Shown one piece after another: positions 45,903-57,935 of a stretch of DNA of 64,000 bases. The number at the start of each line of letters is the position of its first letter. Position 1 is the first letter of the stretch. Below the pieces are notes generated by a model. It was not told the origin of the DNA and made no database searches. It saw only the letters and a program-made list of their open reading frames with translations. The translations under genes and the position numbers were made by a program. The DNA comes from Gnetum montanum (Eukaryota > Streptophyta > Gnetopsida > Gnetales > Gnetaceae). Where the stretch lies: contig MNCI01036217.1 of NCBI GenBank assembly GCA_015680685.1, forward strand, positions 76,811 through 140,810, given 5' to 3'.

Positions 45903-47887
45903 GTTGATGTCTAGAGGAATCCACCCGAGAGGCATCGACAAAGAAGTGCAAAACACCATGAACAACCAAGCACAAAACATTATCCATCAGCCCTTGGCTA
46001 GACATCATCGCACTGTATTCAAAAGTACATGGGATCGGGGAAATGCAGTTTAAGATGCAAGGGGATTGGTTGTAACTGGGAAAATCAAGAGTTGACCGAG
46101 GGATATGATTGTCATTGGGATTGTAAGATAAGAATGCTCTCATGTGAACAAGCTATGTCATTGGTCCTTGTCAATAGCCAATTTTCAGCAAACTTGGAGC
46201 AAGGCATGGAGGGCGTGCATTCTTTGGAGAAATGGGACTCTTGCAGAGTGTTTACAGGGCCCATTGTAAATAGCCAAAACCACGCGATGATGTGCAACAT
46301 AGTCTCTTTGAGACATGAGTGTAACTGTTTTCCAAGACAATTGCCTTCTCGCCTGGGGCTTGTATGAGAATAGCCAATAGTCTTTGGTTTATAATGCCAA
46401 AGGGGTCATGAAGACCTTTTCCATGTATTTTGCTCTTTGACCTTTTTGTTCTTTTTCTTTTTTTGTTTGTTTCTTCTATTCTTTTTGTTTATTTTTTTTT
46501 TCTTTTTGATGTTTTCTTTTTGGTCCTTTTGAAAGAGATTTCTTTCAGTGCTATGCTCATGCTCGAGCATTTTCATTTTGCATCATGTACCATGTACTGT
46601 GTTCTGCATTGCAACTGCTTAGAGAGTCACAATGTGCAATAGTGTACCAACGATTTTTTCTTTTGGGAAGTGCATCAAGGGGGGTGTAATTGAATAGGGT
46701 AATGGGAACATGATGGAGAAAAGGGGGATGTATCACAATTAGGGAATGTACTTATGAATGGATTGATTAACCCAGTTGTGAGCATTAGGAAGAATGTGAT
46801 ACTTTGTCGTCATGATGAAGTGCATCCATGTACGAGTGCCTTAGGCATGTCATCCTGCAAACACAACTCCAAGAAGACAAGAAAAAACACAAATGAAACA
46901 GTTAACTAAGCACTTTAAACTTGAAAAAAAAAACCAAGGAGATGGAGCCACCATGTGTAATTTCAAAGAAAACAGGATCATGAATAGCATTAGCTTCATC
47001 AAGTTCCATGAAACAAATTGTGTAGCAAGTTTTTGTGAGACAATCGCCTTCCCACCCGAGGCTTGCATGGGAAGAGCCAATTGCAACAATAGATCTTTTC
47101 AAGTATTGCCTGGTCATCGATGATGTCGCCAATTTATAGTCTTAGCAGACTGTTGCAGGTTAGTTTCATGTCGTAACCCCTTGGATGATGCCAGTTTAGC
47201 ATCGTAGTGGCTGATGCATTGCTAGTTTATAGTCATAGTGTACTGTGAAGAGGCAAACCAGTTTATAGTCTTAGTGGACTCTACATACTAGTTTTATGTC
47301 ATGGTAGATGGATGTGGCAATTTAGTGTCATACTGGACAGAGCTCTGTGGTGCCATTTTACTATCATGACTCCAGGACATTCTATGGTGCCAGTTTTCAA
47401 GTCATAGCCCTAGGATGTTCTGTGGTATCAGTTTTAAGTCATGATGCCATGACTATTCTATGATATCAGTTTTAAGTCATTATGCTAGGACTGTCTGTGC
47501 CAGTTTATAGTAATAGCGGACTGTCTGTGCTTACCTTGCTTGTGTAAGGTGTGATGTTGCATGCATGGTCATGCTATGTGTCTGCAAGATCCTACAAAGA
47601 TCAACTAGGAAGAAAACAACATCAAGTGACACCTGTTTTACATAGAGTTGAAATGTATGAATGAAAGAAAAGTAATGTCAAAAGTGATAGTTTTAGGTCG
47701 TTCTGGGCTGTATGCTAGTTTAAGGCCTTTTCAAGCCATGTGTTTTTATAGTTTTATGTTTTTATGTTTGATGTTTTTCAAATGCAATGTGTAAACTAAG
47801 TTAACGAATGTGTAAACAAAGCAAAATGTGTGATCTAAGTGAGCAGGCAAAATGTAAACGCATAGGCTAGTGCAATGTAAACAAAAG
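45903..47887 (-). other. Non-coding region of G where pol is expected
   Basis: No RT, RNase H or integrase motif on the minus strand. Holds a T-rich tract (46430-46540, plus strand), a duplicated block with GCCTTC and GCTTG landmarks near 46335-46380 and 47042-47085, and a minisatellite (next entry). Confidence 0.6.
47105..47530. repeat. Minisatellite of degenerate ~37-45-bp units inside G
   Basis: The phrase CAGTTTATAGTCATAGTGGA, with variants, recurs roughly ten times. Two further units with CAGTTTAACATCTTAGTAGA occur at 49218-49275 inside the gag-protease region, so the unit has spread within the element. Confidence 0.75.
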
Positions 47888-48850
47888 TCAAAAATGCATG
47901 GCAAAGGGTAGACAAGCACCTGCATTTTTGGCCAAGGGAAAGTCTTGGTCATGTAGTTTCTTCTTAACCAGGCATGGATTAGGGAGCATGCAAGGTTTAG
48001 GATCCTCTGGGGGGTTGTTGGCTTCAACCACTCGTTCGGGTGTGTTGGCCTTAGGCGTTGCGTTGGTTGTTATAGGTGTACCACCAAGAAACTCTTCTTC
48101 CAAAACTTGTGCCATGTCTATGTCGTGGATAGTCGAAGAGGAAGCATTATCACCATGGATGATAACTTGACCACCTTCGTATGGAAGGTGGATTTCTTGG
48201 TAGATGATAGAGGAGATGGCCCTTTGTTGGGCTAGCCAAGGCCTACCTAGAATCATGTTGAAACCACGCATCTCCTCTGTGATGGTGAAACCTTCACTAG
48301 TGGGAATTGCTCTCCTGCCACCAAGGCTAAGTTGATTGTACCCATGACTATGACATGTGATTCGTTGAAGGATTTTAGACACATGGTTTTGGTTACCCTG
48401 ATTTCATCTACCAGGCCTAGCTTGTCGATGATGGAGTACAAGACTACGTTTGTTGCTACACCATCATCAACATGAACTCTGCGGATGGTACACTATCCAA
48501 CACGAATGCTAATGGATAGTGGAGCTGTAGTAACCTCCCCTCGTGCGGGGTTGACTTTGACTGCATCATCGCGGAAGGCTAAGGTTGTTGAACTTGATTC
48601 TTGTGGTGTGGAAGGCAACATTGTTGCATGGATGGATGCCTCATTTTCAGGGATGTCCTCCGTAATAGGAATGGAGGCCAAGACCTAGGCCAATGCTTGG
48701 CAATGAGCAGGTGAGGTCTTGACCAGGTCGTACAAGCTTAACGTTGTGTTCTTTTGCTTGAGCATTTTTTTTTACCTGGTTTAGTGCAGCTACGAAGTCC
48801 TTGTCATTAGCCGTTTTGTTGGCGTTGACTTCCTCCATGTAGTTTGAGAG
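47888..48850 (-). pseudogene. Protease region of element G (decayed, Tat type)
   Basis: From 48838 leftward: FVAALNQVKKNAQAK, then LAFRDDAVKVNPARGEVTT, both matching the stretch that precedes the aspartic protease in Tat elements, the active-site region VHVDDGVATNVVLY (near 48490; relatives have VDNGSxLNV), DKLGL, and FNMILGRPWLA (near 48280). The DDG triad keeps the catalytic Asp but the Ser/Thr-type residue is changed. The trace ends near 47888 without RT following. Stops and a frameshift near 48440. Confidence 0.75.
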
Positions 48851-49249
48851 ACAAATCTCTTGCGGAGGGGACTTGGGCTTGGTTTGCTTGACTTGTTTGG
48901 GGGTAGTGGCCCTAGTGTTTGGTTATTGCTTACTAGTCGTGGCCTTTGCTTTGACCATGGGGGTTGCGATGTGCTCGTTTACCCTCTTACATTGCCATTT
49001 GGTGGGCCTGCCTAGGTTACTACTGGGGTTAACCCTTAAAGGAGGAGGGATCGAGATGTTGCCCACTGTTGGGCTTTAGGTAGGTCAGGGGTCACCACAT
49101 TATGGCACCCTTATGATAAAGGGTGGCTTAGGAGTTGTTGTAGGGATTTTTGTATGACTAACTTGTTGTGGCACCTTGATGATGAAAGGTTGTTTGGCGG
49201 TTGTTGTTACTGCATCATGCCAGTTTAACATCTTAGTAGACGAATCCTG

Positions 49250-51146
49250 CTAGTTTAACATCTTAGTAGACGATTGCTGTGGAGCCTTGGCCAGAAAGGG
49301 TCTTGTGGGTACCTGAGGTGGCACTTTGATAACAAAGGGAGGCTTCTTGTTCATGGAGGCTGAGGGAATCCTTGCCTTGCTGGGAGGCACATGGATCACA
49401 AAAAGTTGTTGCACAGGTTTGGGCTTGCCACCAATGCTAATTGAGTTTATGACATAGGAGGCATCATCTGTGTTGGATTGACTTGCTATGTCAATCACTA
49501 GTTGGCCTTGCTCTATCATCCTCTGCAGGTCATCTTGTAAAGCATGACAATTGTCTGTACTGTGACCAGCCATTTGATGGTAATGGTAGTATTGGTCCAA
49601 TTTAAAATGTTGTGGGACCAGGGGGCTAATTTTGTACTACTAAGGTGGGGTTCCTTAGTAGCTCACAGTACTTGTCATGTTTTTGGTAGGTAATCTCTGA
49701 TACGTGTTTGTGTTGGATTTTCCTAGCTTTCAAGAGTTGCTCTAATAGTTGAGAGGTTTACATCAGCAGTGGTGTATACTTTGAGCAGTCCTTGCACTGA
49801 AAGTTGGATCTTGGGGTGGCCCCTGCCAATGTAGGTGAGTTGAAGCCAAAGTTGGCAGCTTTGTCAGCTGGGGCTTTACGTTACTTAGCTATTGGACCCC
49901 AGTTGGTTGATCTTGTGCTTGCAGCCACCATTGCCATTGTTGTGTTTTGCTTGCGAGCATTTTGGTTTCTGTAGGCCACGTAACCTAGGTCATTGCTTGA
50001 TTGCGCTACCTCCTCTATGCTTTTGATTTGTGCAAATGCTTGACTCAAAGTATGAGCACTCAAATAATAGAGTTTTGACTTAACGAAGTCATTCACAGCG
50101 GCTTTAAAAATGGTGAGCAAGTATCTCTCAGGGATGGGCTTGTGGAGTTCATTCAGGGCTGCGCTCCACCTTTGGGTGAATTTTTGCACTAGGTCTGAAG
50201 GTGCTTGTTTAATCTGAATCAAGCTATCTAGAGTGGCTTTAGGTTTTAGATTATACTCAAAATAGGTAACAAATTGATGTAAAAAATCCTCCAGAGAGGA
50301 TATAGAGTTACGAGGTAAGGTTCAATACCAGTCTAAGGCTTTTCCTGTCAGGGACATAGCAAAAACATGTAGAATTGCATAAGTCCAAGCTTGAAGCAAT
50401 AGACACTCTAGTCAAAATGTCACGAGATGGGTGTTTGGATCTCCCTCTCCATTGTACCTGGTTAGTTGAGGTAATGGGATTTCTTTTGGCAAGGTCAATG
50501 GTGGAGCTAAAGGGTGGATTGGGTCATCTTGGTAGAAATCCAACACCTTGATTTCCTTAGTGTTTGCAATTTTAAGGTGTTTTACCTCTTCAGTTAACAA
50601 GTGCATCATTTTCTTTGTGTCTACCCATTCTTGGTCGGTAGGCAGACCAGTGCATTGAGCGGGTTGTGATTGATAGTAATTTGATTGTTGCATTGTTTGT
50701 GGAAAGTGAGTCTGTTGGATTGTCGGATGTTGTTGTGGTGGAGCAACATTCAGAGATGGGATCTTAGGGTGTGGTATGTTGTAGTAAGTTGTTTGGTGCT
50801 ACTGAATAGTTGGTGAAACCCACTGCCTAGCCATAGGCTGTGAGGTGATCCCCTGAATATGTTGTGCTAAAGTAGTTAGAGGGGCCCCATGGGTTTGTAT
50901 TTGTGGTATGTAATGGGTGGATGTGGAAGCTGGTACTTCTTGTTGAGAAGCTAGTCCTCGAGTGTATGCAGATGAAGGAGGAAGCATAGTTTCTCCCAGG
51001 AAAGGTTGAAGTAATGGGTTTATATGGGTGTGAGGACTAACAGTATGGTATGAGTCCCCATGCTCAGATTGGGTGGCAAAGTCATCTTCCTCATCTCCAC
51101 TCTGAGGCTCTATTAGAGGTGGTTATGAGGCTTGACTCCTTGCCAT
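49250..51146 (-). pseudogene. gag of element G (decayed, Tat type)
   Basis: Start taken at ATG 51146 (MARSQAS) before an acidic stretch SGDEEDDFATQ. Landmarks: LPQLTRYNGEGDPNTHLV (near 50440), ALDWY and the capsid segment FTQRWSAALNELHKPIPE (50222-49881), then YYHYHQMAGHSTDNCHAL (near 49590). The last is the Tat zinc-knuckle-like motif, normally with Cys as the first ligand; here Tyr stands at that place. In-frame stops near 50412 and 49878. Confidence 0.8.
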
Positions 51147-51383
51147 GAGAAGCTAAGAGATAAGTTGATGGTGGGGCTCAGAGAGGGGGATTATGTCAAA
51201 TGCTATGGGAGTGAACTCAAGACCTCCCTTGTAGATGAGCTCATAGTGTCACTTTGCCTCTCTTTCCATGCAATCAATAGGCAAGTTGGCTTGGATTTTC
51301 ACACAAATGAAGTTATATTGTTTAGGTGTGAGGATGTGGGAAGATTCCATGATAGAGTGTCCAATCTGACAATGCACAATGTG

Positions 51384-51780
51384 TGCAGCATGTGTAGCGT
51401 GACCAGCCTACAGTGTGTGCAGTGTGTGTAGCTTGTAGCGTGTGCAACGTGACTAACCTGCAGCATGTGCAACATGACTAGCCTACAGCATGTGCAGCAT
51501 GTGTACCTTGAAGCATGTTCAACGTGACTAACCTATAGTGTGTGCAACATGACTAGCTTGCAGTGTGTGCCGCGTGAGTGACTCGACTTATCAGCGTGAG
51601 CAAGCTGTGCAGCATGAGTAGTTGGCATAGCATGAGTAAGCTTAGCGTTTTTGATAGGGTTCAGCATGAGCAAGCTCAACATGTGTGATAGGGTTCAGCG
51701 TGAGCAAGCTTAGTGTGAGTGAATCTCTACATGAGAGACCTCAGCGTGAGTGAGGGCTCAACGTGAGTAAGCCAAGTTGG
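51384..51780. repeat. Motif-rich leader of element G
   Basis: Between PBS and gag, plus-strand units such as AGCGTGACC, GTGTGCAGC and CAACGTGACTAACCTGCA recur many times, followed by AGCGTGAGCAAGCT-type units. These resemble the GCGTGACC clusters of the LTR U3 although they lie outside the LTR. Confidence 0.75.
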
Positions 51781-51860
51781 GCTTTAGTTTTAGCACTTGA
51801 TCTTTGCAGTGTTTAACAGGTAACATGATAAGCGTTTTAATTAAATGGAAACCAAGTTCC

Positions 51861-51878
51861 GACCTCCTTCTAGCACCA
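51861..51878 (-). other. Primer-binding site of element G (tRNA-Asn type)
   Basis: Minus TGGTGCTAGAAGGAGGTC, six bases inside the LTR. The complement of the plant tRNA-Asn 3' end would be TGGCGCTAGAAGGAGGTC; the one mismatch is the C of a CpG. tRNA-Asn priming is a feature of Tat elements. Confidence 0.8.
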
Positions 51879-51884
51879 ATATAC

Positions 51885-53690
51885 TGTACTAACCTAAATT
51901 TTCGGTGTAAGGATGGAAGGGAAAACAAACACTAGAAGATTGTCGGGTAGACACAGTTGACCCTACCTTCACCTAAGGGTAAGCTGGAAAAGAAAACGAA
52001 GGCAAAGTGCCTTGGATGGTCTGCACGCAAATCAACCAAGGACTTCCCCAAGCGTAAACTATGGCTTGCACTAGGGTTATCATAACTGATGTTTTAAACT
52101 ATAAACAATGCACATGAAATGTAAACAGAAACGTATGTAGAACTGGTATTGCAAACAAAATGTAAACTGAATGTAAAATAGAGTAAGCAATATAATGGTT
52201 GGCAAAATGAACTGTATTGTATTGCTTAGAAAAGATGTGCACCGATCAAAGCATAGTTGCACGTGTGGATGGCAGGTCAAGCGCTAAGCCCCAGGGTGAT
52301 GTGATGTGTTTCAAAAGTGCTTGGATGCTAGGAGTCAAGTGTGCTTGAGCGCCCAAGGATTGTTGGTCTGAGTTTCCTAAGCCGTCAACGTTCAAAATTG
52401 CCAACCTTTTTGAGCCCTGTGGTTTATGTGAATTGACAGGGTATTTATAAGGTTGGGCCAGGCTCGGGTGTGGAATCTAAGAATTGAATCAATGGCTAGG
52501 AGATGAGAGGAAATTGAATCAAGTGACACGTGTCCAATGGACAGCTGTATGTGAGTTGGACGTGTGTGGGCAAGCTACGTTCTGGACCAGGTACATTGTA
52601 TCTTACAACATGCGATAACTCATTCAAGCTAGCTCACACTCATGGCACATACAATTCAGAGTGTAAGAACCTGACAAATGATAAATGATGAAAATTTACA
52701 ATGAAATGACAATGTACAACAAGAGAAATCGACTTTGGCTCACTTGAAACTTCTGGATCTTTGAATTGACTACTACAGGATGTCGATTTGAGTGGTTTTG
52801 TGGCTGTTTGAGGTGTCTTCGCCTGACAAGAACTTCTAGCATGAGCTGATTTTATCATAGCATGACCTCAGCGTGCGCATGCTACACTCACGCTGCACTC
52901 ATGTTGCAGCGTGTCCCCACCGTGACCTCAATGTGAGTGACTTGAAAGTGATGCATTTCACTATAAATTTTGATTTTTGAAGCCTGATTCTTGAGTACAA
53001 CAGTTGCCTATCTATGTCTGACCCTGAGAGTAATCTAAAATCTAGAATTTGAGCCTGGATGTGCCTTTTTTGGAGACACTTTTGGTAGCTCACGCTGGAC
53101 TCACACTGCAGCGTCACAACAGCATGAGTTGCAGCGTGACCACAGCATGAGCCATAAAAATTGCCATTTTGGACTTAAAAACTGAAATTCTGAAGGCTAA
53201 AGGCTGAATTTATCAACAATGAACTTTCAGGGTGACTTTCTCTTTGGAAATCAAGTCATTTCGACTCATTTTTGACGCTCCCAAAGTTGGTCGTGCTGGA
53301 CTCATGCTGCAGTGTGTCCCCAACGTGACCACAGTGTGACCTACAGTGTGTGTGTGGAAGTGTGAACAGTTTGTCTCCAAATTTGAATGTTTGAATGTTG
53401 AAAACTAGAGTGGATATCAGTGGCCCTCAAGGATGGCTTGCACTCTCAAATTTTGACCATTTATTACCTGGTTTGGAGGCTTCTAGGGTTGGTCACGCTG
53501 GACTGACACTGTAGCATGACCACAGCATGCTCTACAGTGTGAGTGTGAAAATTACAATTTCCAACGTGTGTTGCCTAGGATAAGCCAGTGTGAGTGAGCT
53601 TGACTTAGTTAAATTTTTGCCTCCAAAAGGTCAAGAGGGCTTTGAGTTGTTCTCTCTTCAAAGTGTTAGGCTGAAATTAGTGGTGTTTCA
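51885..53690 (-). repeat. 5' LTR of element G
   Basis: 1806 bp, the partner of 44084-45889. Minus TATA box CTTATAAATACC near 52451. U3 clusters of CAGCGTGACC-type motifs near 52838-52940, 53090-53150, 53290-53360 and 53495-53545. Confidence 0.92.
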
Positions 53691-54900
53691 ATGAGTACTC
53701 ATACCAGCCATTGCTCACAAGTCTTTTATTAGTCTTTTACTTATCCAACTAGTGCTAAGGTCCATCAACATGTGACCCGTAACCACTAGCCTTCTAAAGC
53801 ACTGGCGATAGGGATGAACACACCTATGTCATGGACCAGTTGTAGGGACGAACGCACCTATGCTCTCCCACTCTCAGGATGAGACCTGAGATAGGAGCCT
53901 CACCGATGCACCACAGTGGGGTCAATCCATACTACCTCCAAGGTGCCTCATCATTAACTAGTCCACACCCTCATGCTAGCACCACCCACCAATGACCATC
54001 ACAAGTTTTTTCATGGAAACATATACATCTTTTGGCTAGCTTAAGCCAACACATGTCATAAGCACAACACATCCAAACAACATAATTGCACATATCCACC
54101 CTTAACAATTACAGTCATTCCATGAAAATAATACCACGATGCAATAGAACAACATTAAGACCTCAATATGACAAAACAATATCATAATCCTTAAGAGACA
54201 TGTACTTCCATACAAATGACCACTAGAATAACCTTCAACATGATATATGCCTGAAGAGAAAACTAATCCCACAATTAAAAAGTACTTTCCAAAATGATCC
54301 CAACGATACTAATTTTACCTAAATCGGACTCCTGGAAGCAAAGTTATGCGTGTTCAAATTTTTCTTTATAAACTAATATTTAAATAATATTTAATTACCA
54401 CCTCGAAGGATTGGAACTTCCAAAAAATGCTTGCACCACAATAGATCCTAAAAATAAAATATTCCTATCATACCAATCTCATCAACATCACATATCATAT
54501 TCCACAAGTCCACATCATACCATACATCCCATATATATTAATAAACAATTCCTAACCAAAATTGTACAATTTTGGGAAATATGCAAAATAACATGCCTAA
54601 GCTTAGCACCATCGCATATGATCATATACACTAATCTAGCACCAAAATATAGGGAAAAGGTAAAGACAACCCAACAATTCAAATTGTTGGGGTAGAAAGG
54701 CCAAAATAAGGAGAAAATCCTCAAAAATCTGATAGGACTCCATTTTTCTCCCAACAAGTTTTGCACCCATGTAGACATAACTGCAGTTCAAAACAAGCAA
54801 AAAGTGTTCACAAGGCTCAGAATCTAGAAAAGAAGAGAGCAAAAAGAAAAATGGAAGAAAATAGACTCCTATGCATTTCTATTTCTGTATACTAAAATAC

Positions 54901-55590
54901 AAAGAAAAAAAAACAAAAATCTGAGTGTGATGATGAAAAAAAGGTAGTGGTCTCTTATTGCTTTATTTTCTTTTTAATTTATTTTTTTCTTTTTTCACAG
55001 GAACAAAATCATGTAAAGACATGCTTCCTTTTATGGTTGACAATAGGAATGATGATATACCAATGAAGAATCATAGAACTCTAGAAGAAAGTTAAGATAA
55101 GAACATATCAAATTTGCTTGAGGTCACACCCATTTCCATTCCCACTTGATCCTCTCTCAGTTCATTGGGTAATAGGATCACACATTACTTTTTAGTTTTG
55201 ATGTGAAAGAACCTTCATGATTTCATGATGCACACTCCATATGGAATAGATTGAATGGATGGATGTCATGAAATGACTACCTCATACTACTAGAACTGAT
55301 AGCTTTTTAGTAAAAAATATAATCCAAGGACAAATTTGGCCTTTTCTAAATCGATCATAACTTTAGTAGCTACATTTAGTAATTTCCAAAATTTGCAGTA
55401 GCAATGAAACAAAATTTAATATTTCAAATGAGATTGCATGAAAATGACAAGAAAATAATAAGAGAATAACAAAGAAAAGAAAAATATATAAAATCATCAA
55501 TAAAAGAATAAAAAAATAAAAAATGTACTAAGAATGTTGCAAAATAAAAAAAGGAGAAAAACATTTTATCCTCATCAAGATTTATTCGTA
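54901..55590 (-). other. Post-pol non-coding region of element D
   Basis: A/T-rich, no ORF. The minus-strand GACATCCATCCATTC near 55255 recurs as GACATCCACCCATCC in the spacer of E (58170) and related forms in B, C and H. This ties the segment to the family's spacer and thus D's pol to its ORF2. Confidence 0.5.
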
Positions 55591-57345
55591 TCTCCCCCAC
55601 AACTAAGTTGAAAGAAAGAGACTCAAAAAATGTAGTGTGCTTATTCCTAATCAGAGATGATAGTGTTGTTATTGGTTACTTGGAATTCCATAAATGGTTT
55701 AAGTGATTGGACATTGACTACCATGTGCTTTTGATGGCTTGTTGGATGGTAAATTGTTAGAGGTCCAAAAGGAAACTTTGAATGTATAATGTAAGGTCCT
55801 TCCCATAATATCTAGAACTTATTTTATTGAGGTACATGCTCTTAGTTTGTTGAGGTACATGCATAAGATTCTAATAGAGAACCTTGTCTCTTGGTTTGAA
55901 TGTAACTTTCCTTATCCATGTGTTGTGACATTATTTATTATGTGCCTTGTGCATTTCATTTATCATTAGGGCTACTATTAGATTTTCATCTAATACATTA
56001 AGTGTCATGAGTCATTCTTTTTATGCTAGGATAATATTAATGTCAAGTTCATAAGTTGTTATGAGTGTATGGAGTTAATATTTTGGATAAGCTATTCTAG
56101 TAACTTTTTGTACACAAACTCATAAGGAGAGTAGCCTATAGAAAGTTTTCATGTTGAGTGATATGTCCAAAGGGAATCATTAAGTTTGGTGCTCTAATCT
56201 TTCCTATATCTACTGATGGTTCACATTAAGATTCTTGTGGTTTCCCTATTAGTGACCTCTTCTTAATCATTGGCTTGGGAAAGATAATGTGTTGCAAGTT
56301 CATGTTGCATCCCCAAGTCTTACATTAACTTTTGAAAAGAAAAACCTATGAAATATGTCCCATTATCCTAAATTAGTTCTCTAGGCACAACACATCTATT
56401 TACCACTTGTTGAAAAAATTGGATTGTAGTGGTAGATGTACATTTAGATACAGTTGCAACTTCAACCTAGTTGATATAGTAGTCAATAGCAACAATAATG
56501 TACGCTTTTCCATTTGACACAGGAGTGATGGATCCCATGAAGTCAATACCCTAAATATTGAAATGCTTTAGTGGTTAGATCCCTGATTTGGACCCTTTCA
56601 TTTAGATGGTCATTTCTCCATCTTGTTAACATCTTTCGCACAAATAGGAGAAATGATTAGCATCCCTAAAGGTTGTTGACCAAAAGTATTCTACCATGAG
56701 GATCTTTGTGCTAGTTCTTCTTCCTACATAATGGTCCCTACAAGAACCTTCGTGAGTACCCTAAAACACTCGCAACTAATCTACATTGAGCACATACAAT
56801 CATACCATGTCATCAACACAAACCTTGTTGAGGTTACCTTTGATTTCCATGTAATGTTTGACCTGGTAAAGAAATTATTGTTTCTTCCTATAATCCCATT
56901 CTATAGGAGTCTCTTGTGTGAGTAGATATAAGAGGAAATCATCATACTAATTAATAATCCTTGATTCTTGTACTTCAATGAGTTTATTAATGAGGATTTC
57001 ATCAGGAAATTGATAAGATAAGGGCTCTTCAACCTCATTATTATTCCAGTGTAGCCAAGACAAATGATTTGAAACTACATTATTTGTTTCTTTTTTTTCC
57101 ACCATGGTAACATTAAACTCTTGTAAAATCACCAATCACCGTATGAAATAGGGATTGATCATTAGTTTGTTCATCAAGAATCAAATTGCACTATGGTCTT
57201 TGTGCATAAAAATTAGGTACCAAGCATATGGTGCCTAATTTTTTTAAGGCATACATAACTGCCATGACTTCTTTTTTAGTAGTAGTATAGTTGGGTAGGT
57301 ATGGGATCATTGACTAACATACAAACTGACTCATGTGGAATAGAC
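55591..57345 (-). pseudogene. RNase H and integrase of element D (decayed)
   Basis: RNase H trace from 57330: PNYTT, VMAVMYALKKLG, then the open stretch 57135-56947 with ILQEFNVTMVEKKETNNVVSNHLSWL, the RNase H exit. Integrase core near 56555-56250: MGSITPVSNGKAYIIVAIDYY (first Asp), DNGTYF (second Asp), and an aligned Glu in EEVTNRE, which is retained here though lost in A; a stop precedes it. C-terminal domain with LWEGPYIIH and FPFGPLTIY near 55800, ending FFQLSCGGD. The RNase H start is cut at about 57345, where E begins. Assignment to the same element as the ORF2 at 42.1-43.3 kb is inference. Confidence 0.75.
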
Positions 57346-57689
57346 AGATGTTGAGTGCCCAAGTGTATGGAATTACAATTTTTTACAAAATTGGAAGTTC
57401 ATCATAAGAGAAGTGTAATGGAGTTCCTGATTAAGGTCACATGGAGTCCCTTGTGGATTTTGTGGTTAAATGACTTGATAGGATCCATCCTTAGTCTAGA
57501 CCAAAACCAACCATGTTTAGTGACTTCACATCAACATTCTAAGACTAGTCCATACCTTGAGACACAAAAGTGCTTCCATAGAACAACCACCATTCAAAAT
57601 TAGAGAAGAAATAGGAAGTGAGGAGGGGCCTTAGTTAGAGGAGACAAGTCCCATAACCAGTGTTTGTAGCCTATTTATTCTATCTAAGG

Positions 57690-57935
57690 GGTGTGCTTTG
57701 AATTCTTTTTTTTTTTTTTTGTTTCTTTCTTTTGAAATGGGAACCACACCATGCAAGGACACATGCATTTATTTTGTCCAAGGGTTGTGCTTTGAATTCT
57801 CATCTTCTTTTTATTTTGTTTTTCAAAATAAGAACCACACCATGCAAGGATGTATGCATTTATTTTGTCCAAGGGATGTGCTTTGAATCCTCGTCATTTT
57901 TTTAAAATGAGAACCACACCATGTAAGGACTTATT
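57690..57935. repeat. Tandem repeat of about 88 bp, 2.7 copies
   Basis: Inside the spacer of E. GAACCACACCATGCAAGGA and TTTATTTTGTCCAAGG recur with about 88-bp steps (near 57741, 57832 and 57911). The minus-strand CCTTGGACAAAAT matches part of the spacer of B, so an element block was amplified. Confidence 0.75.

Larger units (their letters stand above)
44084..53690 (-). mobile_element. Element G: Tat-like gag-protease retrotransposon, non-autonomous
   Basis: 9.6 kb with two 1806-bp LTRs (TGTAC...TTTCA) and a perfect target duplication ATGAG (44079-44083 and 53691-53695). Minus order: 5' LTR 53690-51885, tRNA-Asn-type PBS, repeat-rich leader, gag, protease, then non-coding DNA with minisatellites, polypurine tract, 3' LTR. 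RT, RNase H and integrase are absent, so movement would need another element. By eye the LTRs differ at roughly one in ten positions over their first 200 bp, mostly transitions. Confidence 0.92.
43317..54900 (-). mobile_element. Insertion J: probable solo LTR, split by element G
   Basis: J comprises 43317-44083 and 53696 to roughly 54900. Its left edge TGTAACACCCC is the reverse complement of the GGGGTGTTACA end common in plant gypsy LTRs, so a minus-strand LTR of about 2 kb is likely. No PBS lies beyond the edge and no internal domain is visible. A CT microsatellite occurs near 43642. The right edge and a target duplication could not be found. It separates the ORF2 leader of D from D's post-pol region. 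Confidence 0.45.

Noticed and set aside
46430-46642. Plus-strand frame rich in Phe and Leu, resembling a membrane protein
   Set aside because: It comes from a T-rich tract inside the non-coding part of element G.
48485-49079. Plus-strand frames opposite the protease region of G
   Set aside because: Shadows of the minus-strand gag-protease, whose motifs are clear.
54821-54835. Right end of J with a GAAT target copy at CTCA-GAATC
   Set aside because: Only four bases agree with AGAAT at the left edge and the LTR end would be shifted by one; too weak to call.
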